This document shows positions 8,995-17,856 of a stretch of 64,000 nt of DNA, piece by piece (the stretch's first letter is position 1; each line of letters starts with the position of its first letter). Both the position numbers and the translations under genes were made by a program. The notes below the pieces were generated by a model that made no database searches, was not told the DNA's origin, and saw nothing but the letters and a program-made list of their open reading frames with translations. This DNA comes from Kitasatospora sp. NA04385. Its GTDB lineage: Bacteria > Actinomycetota > Actinomycetes > Streptomycetales > Streptomycetaceae. Where the stretch lies: assembly GCF_013364235.1 (NCBI RefSeq), contig NZ_CP054919.1:8025238-8089237 (forward strand), written 5' to 3'.

Positions 8995-9995
8995 GCCACT
9001 CACCCACCACCGCCCGCGAGGGCGCCGCACCGCCGGCGCCCGCCGCCCCCGCGCCCTGGCCGGGCGGGCTTCCCAAGCAGAGCCGCCCCCGCGCCCGGGC
9101 CGGGCGGGCCCCCTGGGAGGAGCCGCCCACCCTGGTCGGCCGGGGCGCCAAGGGCGTCACCCTGGCCGGTGTGATCGCCGCCGTGGCCGTCCCGCTCTGG
9201 ATCATCGCGCTGACCAGCGTCTCCACCCCCGGCGCCGTCAACCGGGCCGGCGGACTGGTGGTCCGGCCCGACGGCATCACCTTCGACGCCTACCGGCAGA
9301 TGCTCGGCGACGGCACCGTCCGCACCGCCCTGACGGTCAGCTTCGCGATCACGATCGTCGGCACCCTGGTCTCGATGGCCGTCTCGGTGACGGCCGCCTA
9401 CGGCCTGTCCCGCTCCGAGTCCTTCGCGCACCGCCCGATCCTGACCCTGCTGATCGTCACCATGTTCGTCAGCGGCGGCCTGATCCCGACCTTCCTGGTC
9501 GTCACCGGACTCGGCGGCTACGACCGGTGGTGGTCGCTGGTCCTGCCCGGCGCGGTGTCGGTGTTCAACATCCTGGTGCTGCGCTCGTTCTACTCCACCA
9601 CCTCCGCCGACCTGATCGACGCCGCCCGGCTCGACGGCGCCGGCGACTGGCGGATCCTGTGGTCCGTGGTGCTGCCCACCTCCCGGGCCGTCACCGCGGT
9701 GATCGCCCTGTTCTACGCCGTCGGCTACTGGAACTCGTTCTTCAACGTGATGCTCTACATGCCGACCTCGGCCGAGAAGTGGCCGCTGCAGTACGTGCTG
9801 CTGACCTACGTCAACCGCGGCAACGGCCTGCCCGGGTCCGTCAACTCCGGCTTCGGCGCCGCCAACGCGCAGACCGCGCCGCTCACCCTCCAGATGGCCG
9901 TCGTGGTCCTCACCCTGGTGCCGCTGCTCATGGTCTACCCGTTCATGCAGAAGCACTTCCGCACCGGCGTCCTCACCGGCGCCGTCAAGGGCTGA
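8991..9995 (+). CDS. ABC sugar transporter permease, YtcP/MalG-like
   Basis: A 334-residue second permease. A proline- and alanine-rich cytoplasmic N-terminus (about 60 residues) precedes six transmembrane segments. The EAA-type loop is DAARLDGAGDWRILWSVVLP. The ATG overlaps the preceding stop as ATGA. The family consistently pairs this subunit with an LplB-like partner and a large binding lipoprotein, as here. It ends 103 bp before the LacI gene. Confidence 0.93.
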   Translation: MSHSPTTAREGAAPPAPAAPAPWPGGLPKQSRPRARAGRAPWEEPPTLVGRGAKGVTLAGVIAAVAVPLWIIALTSVSTPGAVNRAGGLVVRPDGITFDAYRQMLGDGTVRTALTVSFAITIVGTLVSMAVSVTAAYGLSRSESFAHRPILTLLIVTMFVSGGLIPTFLVVTGLGGYDRWWSLVLPGAVSVFNILVLRSFYSTTSADLIDAARLDGAGDWRILWSVVLPTSRAVTAVIALFYAVGYWNSFFNVMLYMPTSAEKWPLQYVLLTYVNRGNGLPGSVNSGFGAANAQTAPLTLQMAVVVLTLVPLLMVYPFMQKHFRTGVLTGAVKG

Positions 9996-10098
9996 ACCAC
10001 CGCGGCCGGACGGCGGGAACCACGCACCACCCGGCGTCAGTAACCTGGCGCCACAGGGGCCGCACACCCCAACGACCAGGAAAGCAGGAACCGCACCC

Positions 10099-11157
10099 AT
10101 GGTGACTCTCGCCGACGTGGCCCGGCACGCGGGCGTCTCGCCCAGCACCGTCAGCTACGTGCTCAGCGGCAAGCGCTCGATCTCGGAGGCCACCCGCCGC
10201 CGCGTCCAGCACGCCGTCGAGGAACTCGGCTACCACCCCAACGCCGGCGCCCGCGCGCTCGCCGGACGGCGCTCCCACATCATCGCCCTCGTCGTGCCGC
10301 TGCGCACCGACGTGTACGTGCCGATCATGATGGAGATCGCCGTCTCGGTCACCATGGCGGCCCGCCAGCACGGCTACGACGTGCTGCTGATCACCAACGA
10401 CGAAGGCCCCGACGGGGTCCGCCGGGTCGCCGCCAGCGGCCTGGCGGACGGGGTCATCCTGATGGACGTCGAACTCGACGACGAACGCATCCCCGTCCTG
10501 CGCGAACAGGGCATCCAGGCCTCGATGATCGGCCTGCCCGCCGACAGCTCCGGCCTGTCCTGCGTCGACCACGATTTCGCCGCGGCCGGTGCCCAGTGCG
10601 CCGACCACCTCGCCGACCTCGGCCACCGGGACGTCGCCTTCATCGGCTACGCGCCCGCCGTCTACCACCGGCACGCCGGCTACGCCGAACGCACCCTGAC
10701 CGGATTCCGGGAGCGCGCCCTCGAACGCGGCCTGAGATTCCTGCACCGCCCCTGCGAAGGCACCTACGAATCCACGGCCGGCACCCTGGCCCGCATCCTC
10801 GCCGACCGCCCCGACACCACCGGCTTCGTGGTGCAGAACGAGAACGCCATCGGCCCGCTGCTGCAACTGCTGCCCACCAGCGGACGCACCGTCCCCGAGG
10901 ACGCCTCGGTGGTCGCGCTCTGCCCCGAACAGCTCGCCGAGCAGTACGCCCCCGGCCTCACCGCCGTCACCGGCCCCGCCCAGGAACTCGGCCGGGTCGC
11001 CGTCGACCAGGTGATGCGCCGGATCGCCGCCGCCGAACGCGGCACCGACCCCGAGGACGAACTCGTCCTGCTCACCCCCGTCCTCACCCCCCGGCAGAGC
11101 AGCGGACCGCTGCTCACCCCCGTCCCACCCGCCCGAAGGAGGGAGCGCCACCCGTGA
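10099..11157 (+). CDS. LacI-family transcriptional regulator of the glycan locus
   Basis: A 352-residue LacI/GalR repressor. The N-terminal helix-turn-helix and hinge helix (VTLADVARHAGVSPSTVSYVL, then GYHPNAGARALA) are followed by a periplasmic-binding-protein-like sensor domain. AGGAAAGCAGG precedes the ATG at 10099. The gene sits inside the plus-strand run and its stop overlaps the GH43 start as GTGA. It most likely represses both arms of the locus through the AAGCGCTT boxes at 6266-6297 until an imported sugar binds. The inducer is unknown. Confidence 0.92.
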   Translation: MVTLADVARHAGVSPSTVSYVLSGKRSISEATRRRVQHAVEELGYHPNAGARALAGRRSHIIALVVPLRTDVYVPIMMEIAVSVTMAARQHGYDVLLITNDEGPDGVRRVAASGLADGVILMDVELDDERIPVLREQGIQASMIGLPADSSGLSCVDHDFAAAGAQCADHLADLGHRDVAFIGYAPAVYHRHAGYAERTLTGFRERALERGLRFLHRPCEGTYESTAGTLARILADRPDTTGFVVQNENAIGPLLQLLPTSGRTVPEDASVVALCPEQLAEQYAPGLTAVTGPAQELGRVAVDQVMRRIAAAERGTDPEDELVLLTPVLTPRQSSGPLLTPVPPARRRERHP

Positions 11158-12623
11158 CGGCCGACCGCCCGCGCAACCCCGTCGTCCCCGGCTTCCACCC
11201 CGACCCGAGCGTCTGCCGGGTCGGCGCGGACTACTACCTGGCCTGCTCCAGCTTCGAGTACCACCCCGGCGTGCCGATCCTGCACAGCCGCGACCTGGTC
11301 CACTGGCGGCAGATCGGCAACGCCCTCGCCGACCTGCCGCTCCCGCCCGGCACCCCCTCCTCCGGCGGCGTCCACGCCCCCACCCTGCGCCACCACGACG
11401 GCCGGTTCTGGTTGATCACCACCGAGGTCGGCACCGGAAACCTGCTGGTCACCGCCGCGGACCCGGCCGGGCCCTGGTCCGCGCCCGTCCGGCTGCCCGA
11501 CGTCCCCGGCATCGACCCCGACCTGGCCTGGGACGAGGACGGCACCTGCTGGTGCACCGTCGCCGGCATCGCCCAGCTGCGGATCGACCCGGCCACCGGC
11601 CGGGCCCTGGAGGCGCCCCGCCCGCTGTGGTCCGGCACCCGGCAGGCCCCCGAGGCGCCGCACCTGTACCGGATCGGCGACTGGTGGTACCTGCTGATCG
11701 CCGAGGGCGGCACCGAACGCGCCCACAGCGTCTCGATCGCCCGCGCCCGCCGCCCCGACGGCCCCTACCGGCCCTGCCCGGACAACCCGCTGCTCACCCA
11801 CGCCGGACGCCCCAGCCCGATCCAGAACACCGGCCACGCCGACCTGGTCCAGGGCCCCGACGGCAGCTGGTGGGCCCTGCTGCTCGGCGTCCGCCCGCGC
11901 GGCGGCACCCCCGGCTGGCACCCGCTCGGCCGCGAGACCTACCTGACGCCCGTCAGCTGGGTCGACGAGTGGCCGGTGATCGCCGAAGTGCCCGTCGAAC
12001 TCCCGCAGATCCCCTGGGAGTTGCACCCCTGGCCGGCCGAGCCCGGCCGGGAGGACTTCGACGGCCCGCTGCCCCCGCAGTGGCTCTCCGTCCGCGACCG
12101 CCCCGCCGACCGCGTCACCACCGCGCAGCGCCCCGGCCGGCTCACCCTGCACGCCCGCGACGGCCACGTCGACGACACCTTCACCGGCCGTCGCCAGCAG
12201 CACCACGCCGTCCGCGCCCGCACCCGGCTCGACACCGCCGACGGCACCGGCGGCCTCGCCGTCCGCCTCGACGACGAACACGCCTACACCGTCGAAGCCG
12301 ACGGCCGGCGCGTCCGGGTCGTCACCCATCTCGGCGGGCAGGTCACCGTCGCCGCCGAACGCGAACTCCCGCACCCCGACGTGGTGCTGCGCGTCGAGAC
12401 CGCCCCCGCCGCCCCGCGCGGCCCGCGCACCGGACCCGACGCCCTCGCCCTCGGCTTCGAACGGCCGGACGGCACCTTTGAGCCGCTCGCCACCCTCGAC
12501 GGCCGCCACCTCACCACCGAGGTGGCCGGCGGCTTCACCGGCCGGGTCATCGGCCTCTACGCCGCCGAAGGCACCGCGCACTTCGACTGGTTCGAACTCC
12601 AGCCCCTCCGCCCGGGCGACTGA
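11154..12623 (+). CDS. GH43 beta-xylosidase / alpha-L-arabinofuranosidase
   Basis: A 489-residue XynB-type GH43 enzyme. The five-bladed propeller carries the general base Asp17 (GFHPDPSV), a pKa-modulating Asp121 (PGIDPDL) and the acid Glu167 (APEAPHLYRIG). A C-terminal beta-sandwich (about 310-489) is typical of this subgroup. There is no signal peptide. The GTG at 11154 has a strong GAAGGAGGGAG and overlaps the lacI-type stop. The family removes xylosyl or arabinofuranosyl residues from non-reducing ends; in this locus it could remove arabinose from arabinosylated xyloglucan, but xylosidase activity is equally possible. Confidence 0.9.
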   Translation: MTADRPRNPVVPGFHPDPSVCRVGADYYLACSSFEYHPGVPILHSRDLVHWRQIGNALADLPLPPGTPSSGGVHAPTLRHHDGRFWLITTEVGTGNLLVTAADPAGPWSAPVRLPDVPGIDPDLAWDEDGTCWCTVAGIAQLRIDPATGRALEAPRPLWSGTRQAPEAPHLYRIGDWWYLLIAEGGTERAHSVSIARARRPDGPYRPCPDNPLLTHAGRPSPIQNTGHADLVQGPDGSWWALLLGVRPRGGTPGWHPLGRETYLTPVSWVDEWPVIAEVPVELPQIPWELHPWPAEPGREDFDGPLPPQWLSVRDRPADRVTTAQRPGRLTLHARDGHVDDTFTGRRQQHHAVRARTRLDTADGTGGLAVRLDDEHAYTVEADGRRVRVVTHLGGQVTVAAERELPHPDVVLRVETAPAAPRGPRTGPDALALGFERPDGTFEPLATLDGRHLTTEVAGGFTGRVIGLYAAEGTAHFDWFELQPLRPGD

Positions 12624-12641
12624 ACGGACAGGAACACCCCC

Positions 12642-14636
12642 ATGCCCGACCTGAACGACGCCACCCGCGGCCGCATCCTCTACGGCGGCGACTACAACCC
12701 CGAGCAGTGGCCCGAGGAGACCTGGCCGGAGGACGTCCGGCTGATGCGGCAGGCCGGCGTCACCAGCGTCACCGTCGGCGTGTTCTCCTGGGCCCGGATC
12801 GAACCCGCCCCCGGCGCCTACGACTTCGGCTGGCTCGACCGCCTGCTCGACCTGCTGCACGGAGCCGGCATCGGCGTCGTCCTGGCCACCCCCACCGCCT
12901 CCCCGCCGCCGTGGCTCGGCCACCGCCACCCCGAGACCCTCCCGCGGGCCGAGAACGGCACCACCGTCTGGTACGGCTCCCGCAACCAGTTCTGCGCCTC
13001 CTCCCCGGAGTACCGCCGCCGCGCCGCCGCCGTCACCGAGCAGCTCGCCGCCCGCTACGGCACCCACCCCGCGCTCACCCTGTGGCACGTCAACAACGAG
13101 TACGGCACCCACTGCTGGTGCGACGAGACCGCCGCGCACTTCCGGCGCTGGCTGCAGGACCGGTACGGCACCCTCGACGAGCTCAACTCCGCCTGGGGCA
13201 CCGCCTTCTGGAGCCAGCACTACGCCGAGTGGGACGAGATCCTGCCGCCCCGCCAGGCCCAGTACATCCGCAACCCCGCCCAGTTGCTCGACTTCGCCCG
13301 CTTCACCTCCGACGCCCTGCTGGAGTGCTACACCGCCGAGCACGCCATCGTCGCCCGGCACAGCCCCGCGATCCCGGTCACCACCAACCACATGCCGTTC
13401 TGGCGCGGCCAGGACGGCTGGGCCTGGGCGGAGCGGCAGGACGTCGTCGCGCTCGACGTCTACCCCGACCCCGCCGACGCCCTCGGCGCCCAGCACGGCG
13501 CCCTCGTCCAGGACCTGGCCCGCTCGATGGCCGGCGGCCCCTGGATGCTGATGGAACAGGCCGCCGGCGCCGTCAACTGGCGCCCCGTCAACCGCCCCAA
13601 GCCGGCCGGCCTCAACCGGCTCTGGTCGCTTCAGGCCGTCGCCCGCGGCGCCGACGCGATCTGCTTCTTCCAGTGGCGCCAGTCCCGGCAGGGCGCCGAG
13701 AAGTTCCACTCCGCGATGCTCCCGCACTCCGGCCCCGGCAACCGGGTGTACCGCGAGGCCGCCGCGCTCGGCGCCGACCTCGACCGGCTCGGCCCCGCTG
13801 TCTGCGGCACCGCCGTCACCGCCGGGACCGCCCTGCTGCACGACTGGGACGCCTGGTGGGCGAGCGAACAGCCCGGCCGCCCCTCCGAACTGCTCGACTA
13901 CCGGGAGAACGTCACCGCCTGGCACCGCGCCCTGTGGGAGGCCAACCACACCACCGACCTGGCCCACCCCGCCGCCGACCTCACCCGCTACCGCCTGGTC
14001 GTCATCCCCTCGCTCTACCTGCTCACCGACGCCGCCCTGGACAACCTCGCCGGCTACGTCCGCTCCGGCGGCACCCTGGTGACCGGCTACTTCACCGGCG
14101 TCGCCGACCACCAGGACCGGATCCGCCCCGGCGGCGTCGACGCCCGGCTGCGCGAGGTGCTCGGCCTCGCCGCCGTCCACCAGTGGTGGCCGCTGAACGA
14201 GGGCGAGACCCTGCGGTGCACCGGAACCGAGGACTTCCAAGGCTCGCTGTGGGCCGAGGAGTTGGAGACCGCCGGTGCCGAGACCGTGGCCCGCTACGGC
14301 GACGGCGAACTCGCCGGACTCCCCGCCGTCACCCGGCACGCGTACGGCGCGGGCACCGCCTGGTACCTCTCCACCCGCCCCGAACCCGGCGCCCTGCGGG
14401 CCCTGTTGACCCGCGCCGCCCGCGAGGCCGGACTGCGCCCGGCCGTCGAGGGCCTGCCCGCCGGAGTCGAGGCCGTCCGCCGCGGCGGACTGCTGTTCCT
14501 GCTCAACCACGGCCCCGAGCAGGCGAGTTGCGACCTGCCCGGCCACTGGGAGGACCTGCTGACCGGCGAGCCCGGCACCGGCACCCTCACCCTGGAGCGC
14601 CACGGCGCCGCCGTCCTGCGCCCGGCCACCCCGTGA
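12642..14636 (+). CDS. GH42 beta-galactosidase
   Basis: A 664-residue GH42 enzyme. YGGDYNPEQWPEETWPEDV at the N-terminus is the family hallmark. The acid/base is Glu153 (HVNNEYG) and the nucleophile Glu305 (LMEQAAGAVNW). The trimerisation and C-terminal domains follow. It lacks a signal peptide. Its predicted role is removal of beta-galactose from short oligosaccharides in the cytoplasm. The ATG at 12642 has AGGAA upstream, 18 bp after the GH43 stop, and its stop overlaps the GH95 start (GTGA), so the genes are probably co-translated. Confidence 0.93.
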   Translation: MPDLNDATRGRILYGGDYNPEQWPEETWPEDVRLMRQAGVTSVTVGVFSWARIEPAPGAYDFGWLDRLLDLLHGAGIGVVLATPTASPPPWLGHRHPETLPRAENGTTVWYGSRNQFCASSPEYRRRAAAVTEQLAARYGTHPALTLWHVNNEYGTHCWCDETAAHFRRWLQDRYGTLDELNSAWGTAFWSQHYAEWDEILPPRQAQYIRNPAQLLDFARFTSDALLECYTAEHAIVARHSPAIPVTTNHMPFWRGQDGWAWAERQDVVALDVYPDPADALGAQHGALVQDLARSMAGGPWMLMEQAAGAVNWRPVNRPKPAGLNRLWSLQAVARGADAICFFQWRQSRQGAEKFHSAMLPHSGPGNRVYREAAALGADLDRLGPAVCGTAVTAGTALLHDWDAWWASEQPGRPSELLDYRENVTAWHRALWEANHTTDLAHPAADLTRYRLVVIPSLYLLTDAALDNLAGYVRSGGTLVTGYFTGVADHQDRIRPGGVDARLREVLGLAAVHQWWPLNEGETLRCTGTEDFQGSLWAEELETAGAETVARYGDGELAGLPAVTRHAYGAGTAWYLSTRPEPGALRALLTRAAREAGLRPAVEGLPAGVEAVRRGGLLFLLNHGPEQASCDLPGHWEDLLTGEPGTGTLTLERHGAAVLRPATP

Positions 14637-16843
14637 ACGGCCTCCCCGTGAACAGCCCGCGCCGACGCGGCAGTTGGGAACCCGCCCCGGCCGCCCGCTG
14701 GGAGGACGCCTTCCTCACCGGCAACGGCACCCACGGTGCCATGGCGCACGGCCGCACCCGGGACGAACTGATCGTGGTCAACCACCACCTGCTGCTGCGC
14801 CCCAACGGCGGCGAACAGGCCCTCGCCCCCGACCTGGCAGGGCAGTTGGAGGACCTGCGGGACGCCGTCCTGACCGGCCGCGCCCGGGAGGCCGTCGCCC
14901 GGCAGGTCACCGCACCGCTCCAGTGGGTCCGCCCCTTCCACCCCGCCCTCGCCCTCCGGCTACGCCGCCCCGCCACCCCCGTCGGCGGCTACCGGCGCGA
15001 AGTCGACCACCGCACCGGCGTCCTGGCCACCCGCTGGGACGGCCGGTACGCCGAAACCTTCGCCTCGCGCGCCGACGACCTGATCGTCCACCGCGAAGTG
15101 CGCACCGGCGCCGTCCGGTTGACCCACCACTGGCAACTCGACGGCGCCCCCGAGGAATCGGACGTCCGCACCACCGCCACCGCCGAACCGGGCGGGGCCG
15201 TGCTGCGCACCGACGTCCGCTACCCCGGCGGCTCCGGCTACGGCTACACCTGCTGGACGCACGTCCGCGCCACCGGCGGCACCCTGCGCACCGAGGACGC
15301 CACCGAGGACGCCGCCGTGCACGCCGAGGGCTGCGCCGAAGTCCTGCTGCTCACCCGGGTCCACCCCTGGGAGGACCCGCCCCCGCCCGCCCTCCCCGAC
15401 CACCCGTACCCCGACCTGCTGGAACGCCACCTCGCCCGGCACACCCCCGCCTACGACCGCGTCGACCTCGACCTCGGCGCCCCCGAGGAACACCGCGCAC
15501 TGCCCGGCTCCGCCCTGCTCGCCGACCCGGACACCCACCGACCCGCCCTGCTGGAGCGGCTGTTCGACGCCGGCCGGTACCACCTGCTCAGCTCCGCCGG
15601 CGTCCTGCCGCCCCGGCTCACCGGCCTGTGGACCGGCTCCTGGGACACCGCCTGGAGCGGCGCGCTCACCTGCGACGCCAACCTCAACCTCCAGGTCTCC
15701 TCCGCCGCCGCGGCCGCCCTCCCCGAAGTCGGCCTCGCCCACGCCGCCTTCGTCGCCCGGCAGCTGGACGACTGGCGGAGCAACGCCCGCCGCCTGTTCG
15801 GCCTGCCCGGCCTCGTCGCCCCCGCCCACACCGACGGCCGCTCCGGCCACGCCTACCACTACAGCGAGGACCACCCGCTGCACCTGTGGACCGCCGGTGC
15901 CCACTGGCTGCTGCAACCCCTGCTCGACCACGTCGACACCACCGGCGACACCGCCCTCGCCGACACGCTGGTGCGCCCCGCCCTCGCCGAGACCGCCGAC
16001 TTCTACCGCGCCTTCCTCACCCGCACCGGCCCCGACGGCCGCCTGCTGCTCGTCCCCTCCTACTCGCCCGAGAACACCCCCCTCGGCGCCGACAGCCCGA
16101 TCAGCGTCAACGCCGCCATGGACCTCGCCGCCGCCCGCCACACCCTCACCGCCACCCGCGACCACCGCACCGCCGACCGGCTGCCCCCCTACCGGGTCAA
16201 CGCCGACGGCGCCCTGGCCGAATGGGCCTGGCCCGCCGCCCCCGACCACCAGCAGCACCGCCACCTCAGCCACCTGCACCCCGTCTGGCCGCTCGGCGAG
16301 ATCAACCCGCTCGACACCCCCGGCCTGGCCGCCGCCGCCCGCCGCGCCCTCCACCTGCGCGGCAGCGAGAACCACTCCGCCCACGGCCACCTGCACCGAG
16401 CCCTGACCGCCGCCCGCCTCGGCGACGCCGACCTGCTCGGCGAGGCGCTCGACGCCGTCCTGCGCGGCCGCTTCTTCCACCCCTCCCTGATGAGCTCGCA
16501 CTACCCGGGCCTGGACGTCTACAACGCCGACGCCGCCCACACCCTCCCCGGCGTGCTGATCGAGGCACTCCTGCACTCCACCCCCGAGCGGATCGTCCTG
16601 CTCCCCGCCCCGCCCGCCCAACTGCCCCGCGGCACCGTGCGCGGCCTGCGCACCCGCTGCCGCACCACCCTCACCACCCTCGACTGGGACACCGCCCGGG
16701 GCCGGGTCGACGCCGTCCTGCTCGCCGACACCGACCGCAGCGTCACCGTCCACCTCGGCACCGACCCCGACCGGCCCCCGCTCCACCTCGATCTGCGCGC
16801 CGGACACCCCACCCCCCTGCACCTCGACCCCACCCGGAGCTGA
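14633..16843 (+). CDS. GH95-like alpha-L-fucosidase
   Basis: A 736-residue protein with the GH95 fold landmarks: GTWxG-like WTGSWDTAWSGALTCDANLN (Asn350 and Asn352), SYSPENTPLG (Glu480, presumed acid), LSHLHPVWPLGEINP and YNADAAHTLPGVLIEALLHS (Asp633). GH95 uses Glu as acid and Asn/Asp to activate water; all are present. The sequence is divergent from characterised members: FQIDGNFGG is replaced by YNADAAHTL. There is no signal peptide. I use the GTG at 14633, which overlaps the GH42 stop; a second GTG at 14648 is possible. It would remove alpha-1,2-fucose capping galactose before the GH42 enzyme acts. Confidence 0.82.
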   Translation: MNGLPVNSPRRRGSWEPAPAARWEDAFLTGNGTHGAMAHGRTRDELIVVNHHLLLRPNGGEQALAPDLAGQLEDLRDAVLTGRAREAVARQVTAPLQWVRPFHPALALRLRRPATPVGGYRREVDHRTGVLATRWDGRYAETFASRADDLIVHREVRTGAVRLTHHWQLDGAPEESDVRTTATAEPGGAVLRTDVRYPGGSGYGYTCWTHVRATGGTLRTEDATEDAAVHAEGCAEVLLLTRVHPWEDPPPPALPDHPYPDLLERHLARHTPAYDRVDLDLGAPEEHRALPGSALLADPDTHRPALLERLFDAGRYHLLSSAGVLPPRLTGLWTGSWDTAWSGALTCDANLNLQVSSAAAAALPEVGLAHAAFVARQLDDWRSNARRLFGLPGLVAPAHTDGRSGHAYHYSEDHPLHLWTAGAHWLLQPLLDHVDTTGDTALADTLVRPALAETADFYRAFLTRTGPDGRLLLVPSYSPENTPLGADSPISVNAAMDLAAARHTLTATRDHRTADRLPPYRVNADGALAEWAWPAAPDHQQHRHLSHLHPVWPLGEINPLDTPGLAAAARRALHLRGSENHSAHGHLHRALTAARLGDADLLGEALDAVLRGRFFHPSLMSSHYPGLDVYNADAAHTLPGVLIEALLHSTPERIVLLPAPPAQLPRGTVRGLRTRCRTTLTTLDWDTARGRVDAVLLADTDRSVTVHLGTDPDRPPLHLDLRAGHPTPLHLDPTRS

Positions 16844-16848
16844 ACACC

Positions 16849-17829
16849 GTGCCGCTCACCGACCTCGACCTCGACGACCTGCGCAGCTACCGCCCCGACC
16901 TCACCGCCCCCGCCGACTTCGACGCCTTCTGGGCCGACACCCTCGCCACCGCCCGCGCCGCCGACGGCCCGGTCACCGCGGACCTGCGCACCGACACCCG
17001 CCTCACCGCCTTCGACGTGTACGACGTCCGCTTCCCCGGCTGGCGGGGCGAACCCGTCGCCGCCTGGCTGATCCTGCCCCGCCGCACCACCGGACCGCTG
17101 CCCGTCGTCGTCAAGTACATCGGCTACAGCGGCGGCCGCGCCCTGCCCGGCGAACACCTGCTGCCGCCCGCCGCCGGCTACGCCCACCTGGTCGTCGACA
17201 GCCGCGGCCAGGGCCACGACACGCCCGACCGCGGCGAGGGCGACGGCACCCAGTGGGCCGAGGGCTTCATGACCCGCGGCATCGACTCCCCGGCGAACTA
17301 CTACTACCGCCGCCTGGTCACCGACTGCGTCCGCGCCCTCGACGCCCTCCCGCGGCTGCCCGGCACCGACCCCGCCCGCGCGGTCGTCTCCGGCGCCAGC
17401 CAGGGCGGCGGCCTCGCCCTCGCCGTCGCCGCGCTCGCCCCCGGCCAGGTCGCCGCCCTGCTCAGCGACGTCCCGTTCCTGTGCCACTTCCGGCGCGCCG
17501 TGCAGATGGCGGGCGACGGTCCCTACCCCGAGATCGCCCGGTACCTGCGCTGGCACAGCCGGGAGAAGGAGGAGCGGACCTTCGCCACGCTCGACTACTT
17601 CGACGGCGTCCACTTCGCCCCCCGGGCCACCGCCCCCGCGCTGTTCAGCGTCGGCCTGATGGACCCGGTCTGCCCGCCCTCCACCGTCTTCGCCGCCTAC
17701 CACCGCTACGGCGGCCCCGCCGCCATCGAAGTCTGGCGCTTCGCCGACCACGGCGGCGGCTACGGCTCCACCCCCGGCAAGCAGCTCGACTGGCTCGCCG
17801 AGCAGGGCCTCGCCCCCGAGACCGGCTGA
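16849..17829 (+). CDS. axeA: CE7 acetyl esterase (acetylxylan esterase / cephalosporin-C deacetylase family)
   Basis: A 326-residue alpha/beta hydrolase of carbohydrate esterase family 7. The triad is visible: Ser184 in GASQGGG, Asp272 in GLMDPVCPPS and His301 in FADHGGGY. The family-specific RGQG segment is also present (VVDSRGQGHDT). CE7 enzymes are cytoplasmic and remove acetyl groups from short oligosaccharides. GGAG precedes the GTG at 16849, 5 bp after the GH95 stop. It is the last gene of the run, and deacetylation would expose galactosyl or xylosyl units to the other enzymes. Confidence 0.92.
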   Translation: MPLTDLDLDDLRSYRPDLTAPADFDAFWADTLATARAADGPVTADLRTDTRLTAFDVYDVRFPGWRGEPVAAWLILPRRTTGPLPVVVKYIGYSGGRALPGEHLLPPAAGYAHLVVDSRGQGHDTPDRGEGDGTQWAEGFMTRGIDSPANYYYRRLVTDCVRALDALPRLPGTDPARAVVSGASQGGGLALAVAALAPGQVAALLSDVPFLCHFRRAVQMAGDGPYPEIARYLRWHSREKEERTFATLDYFDGVHFAPRATAPALFSVGLMDPVCPPSTVFAAYHRYGGPAAIEVWRFADHGGGYGSTPGKQLDWLAEQGLAPETG

Positions 17830-17856
17830 CCCGGGCCCGGGGTCTGCCGGGGGTGG

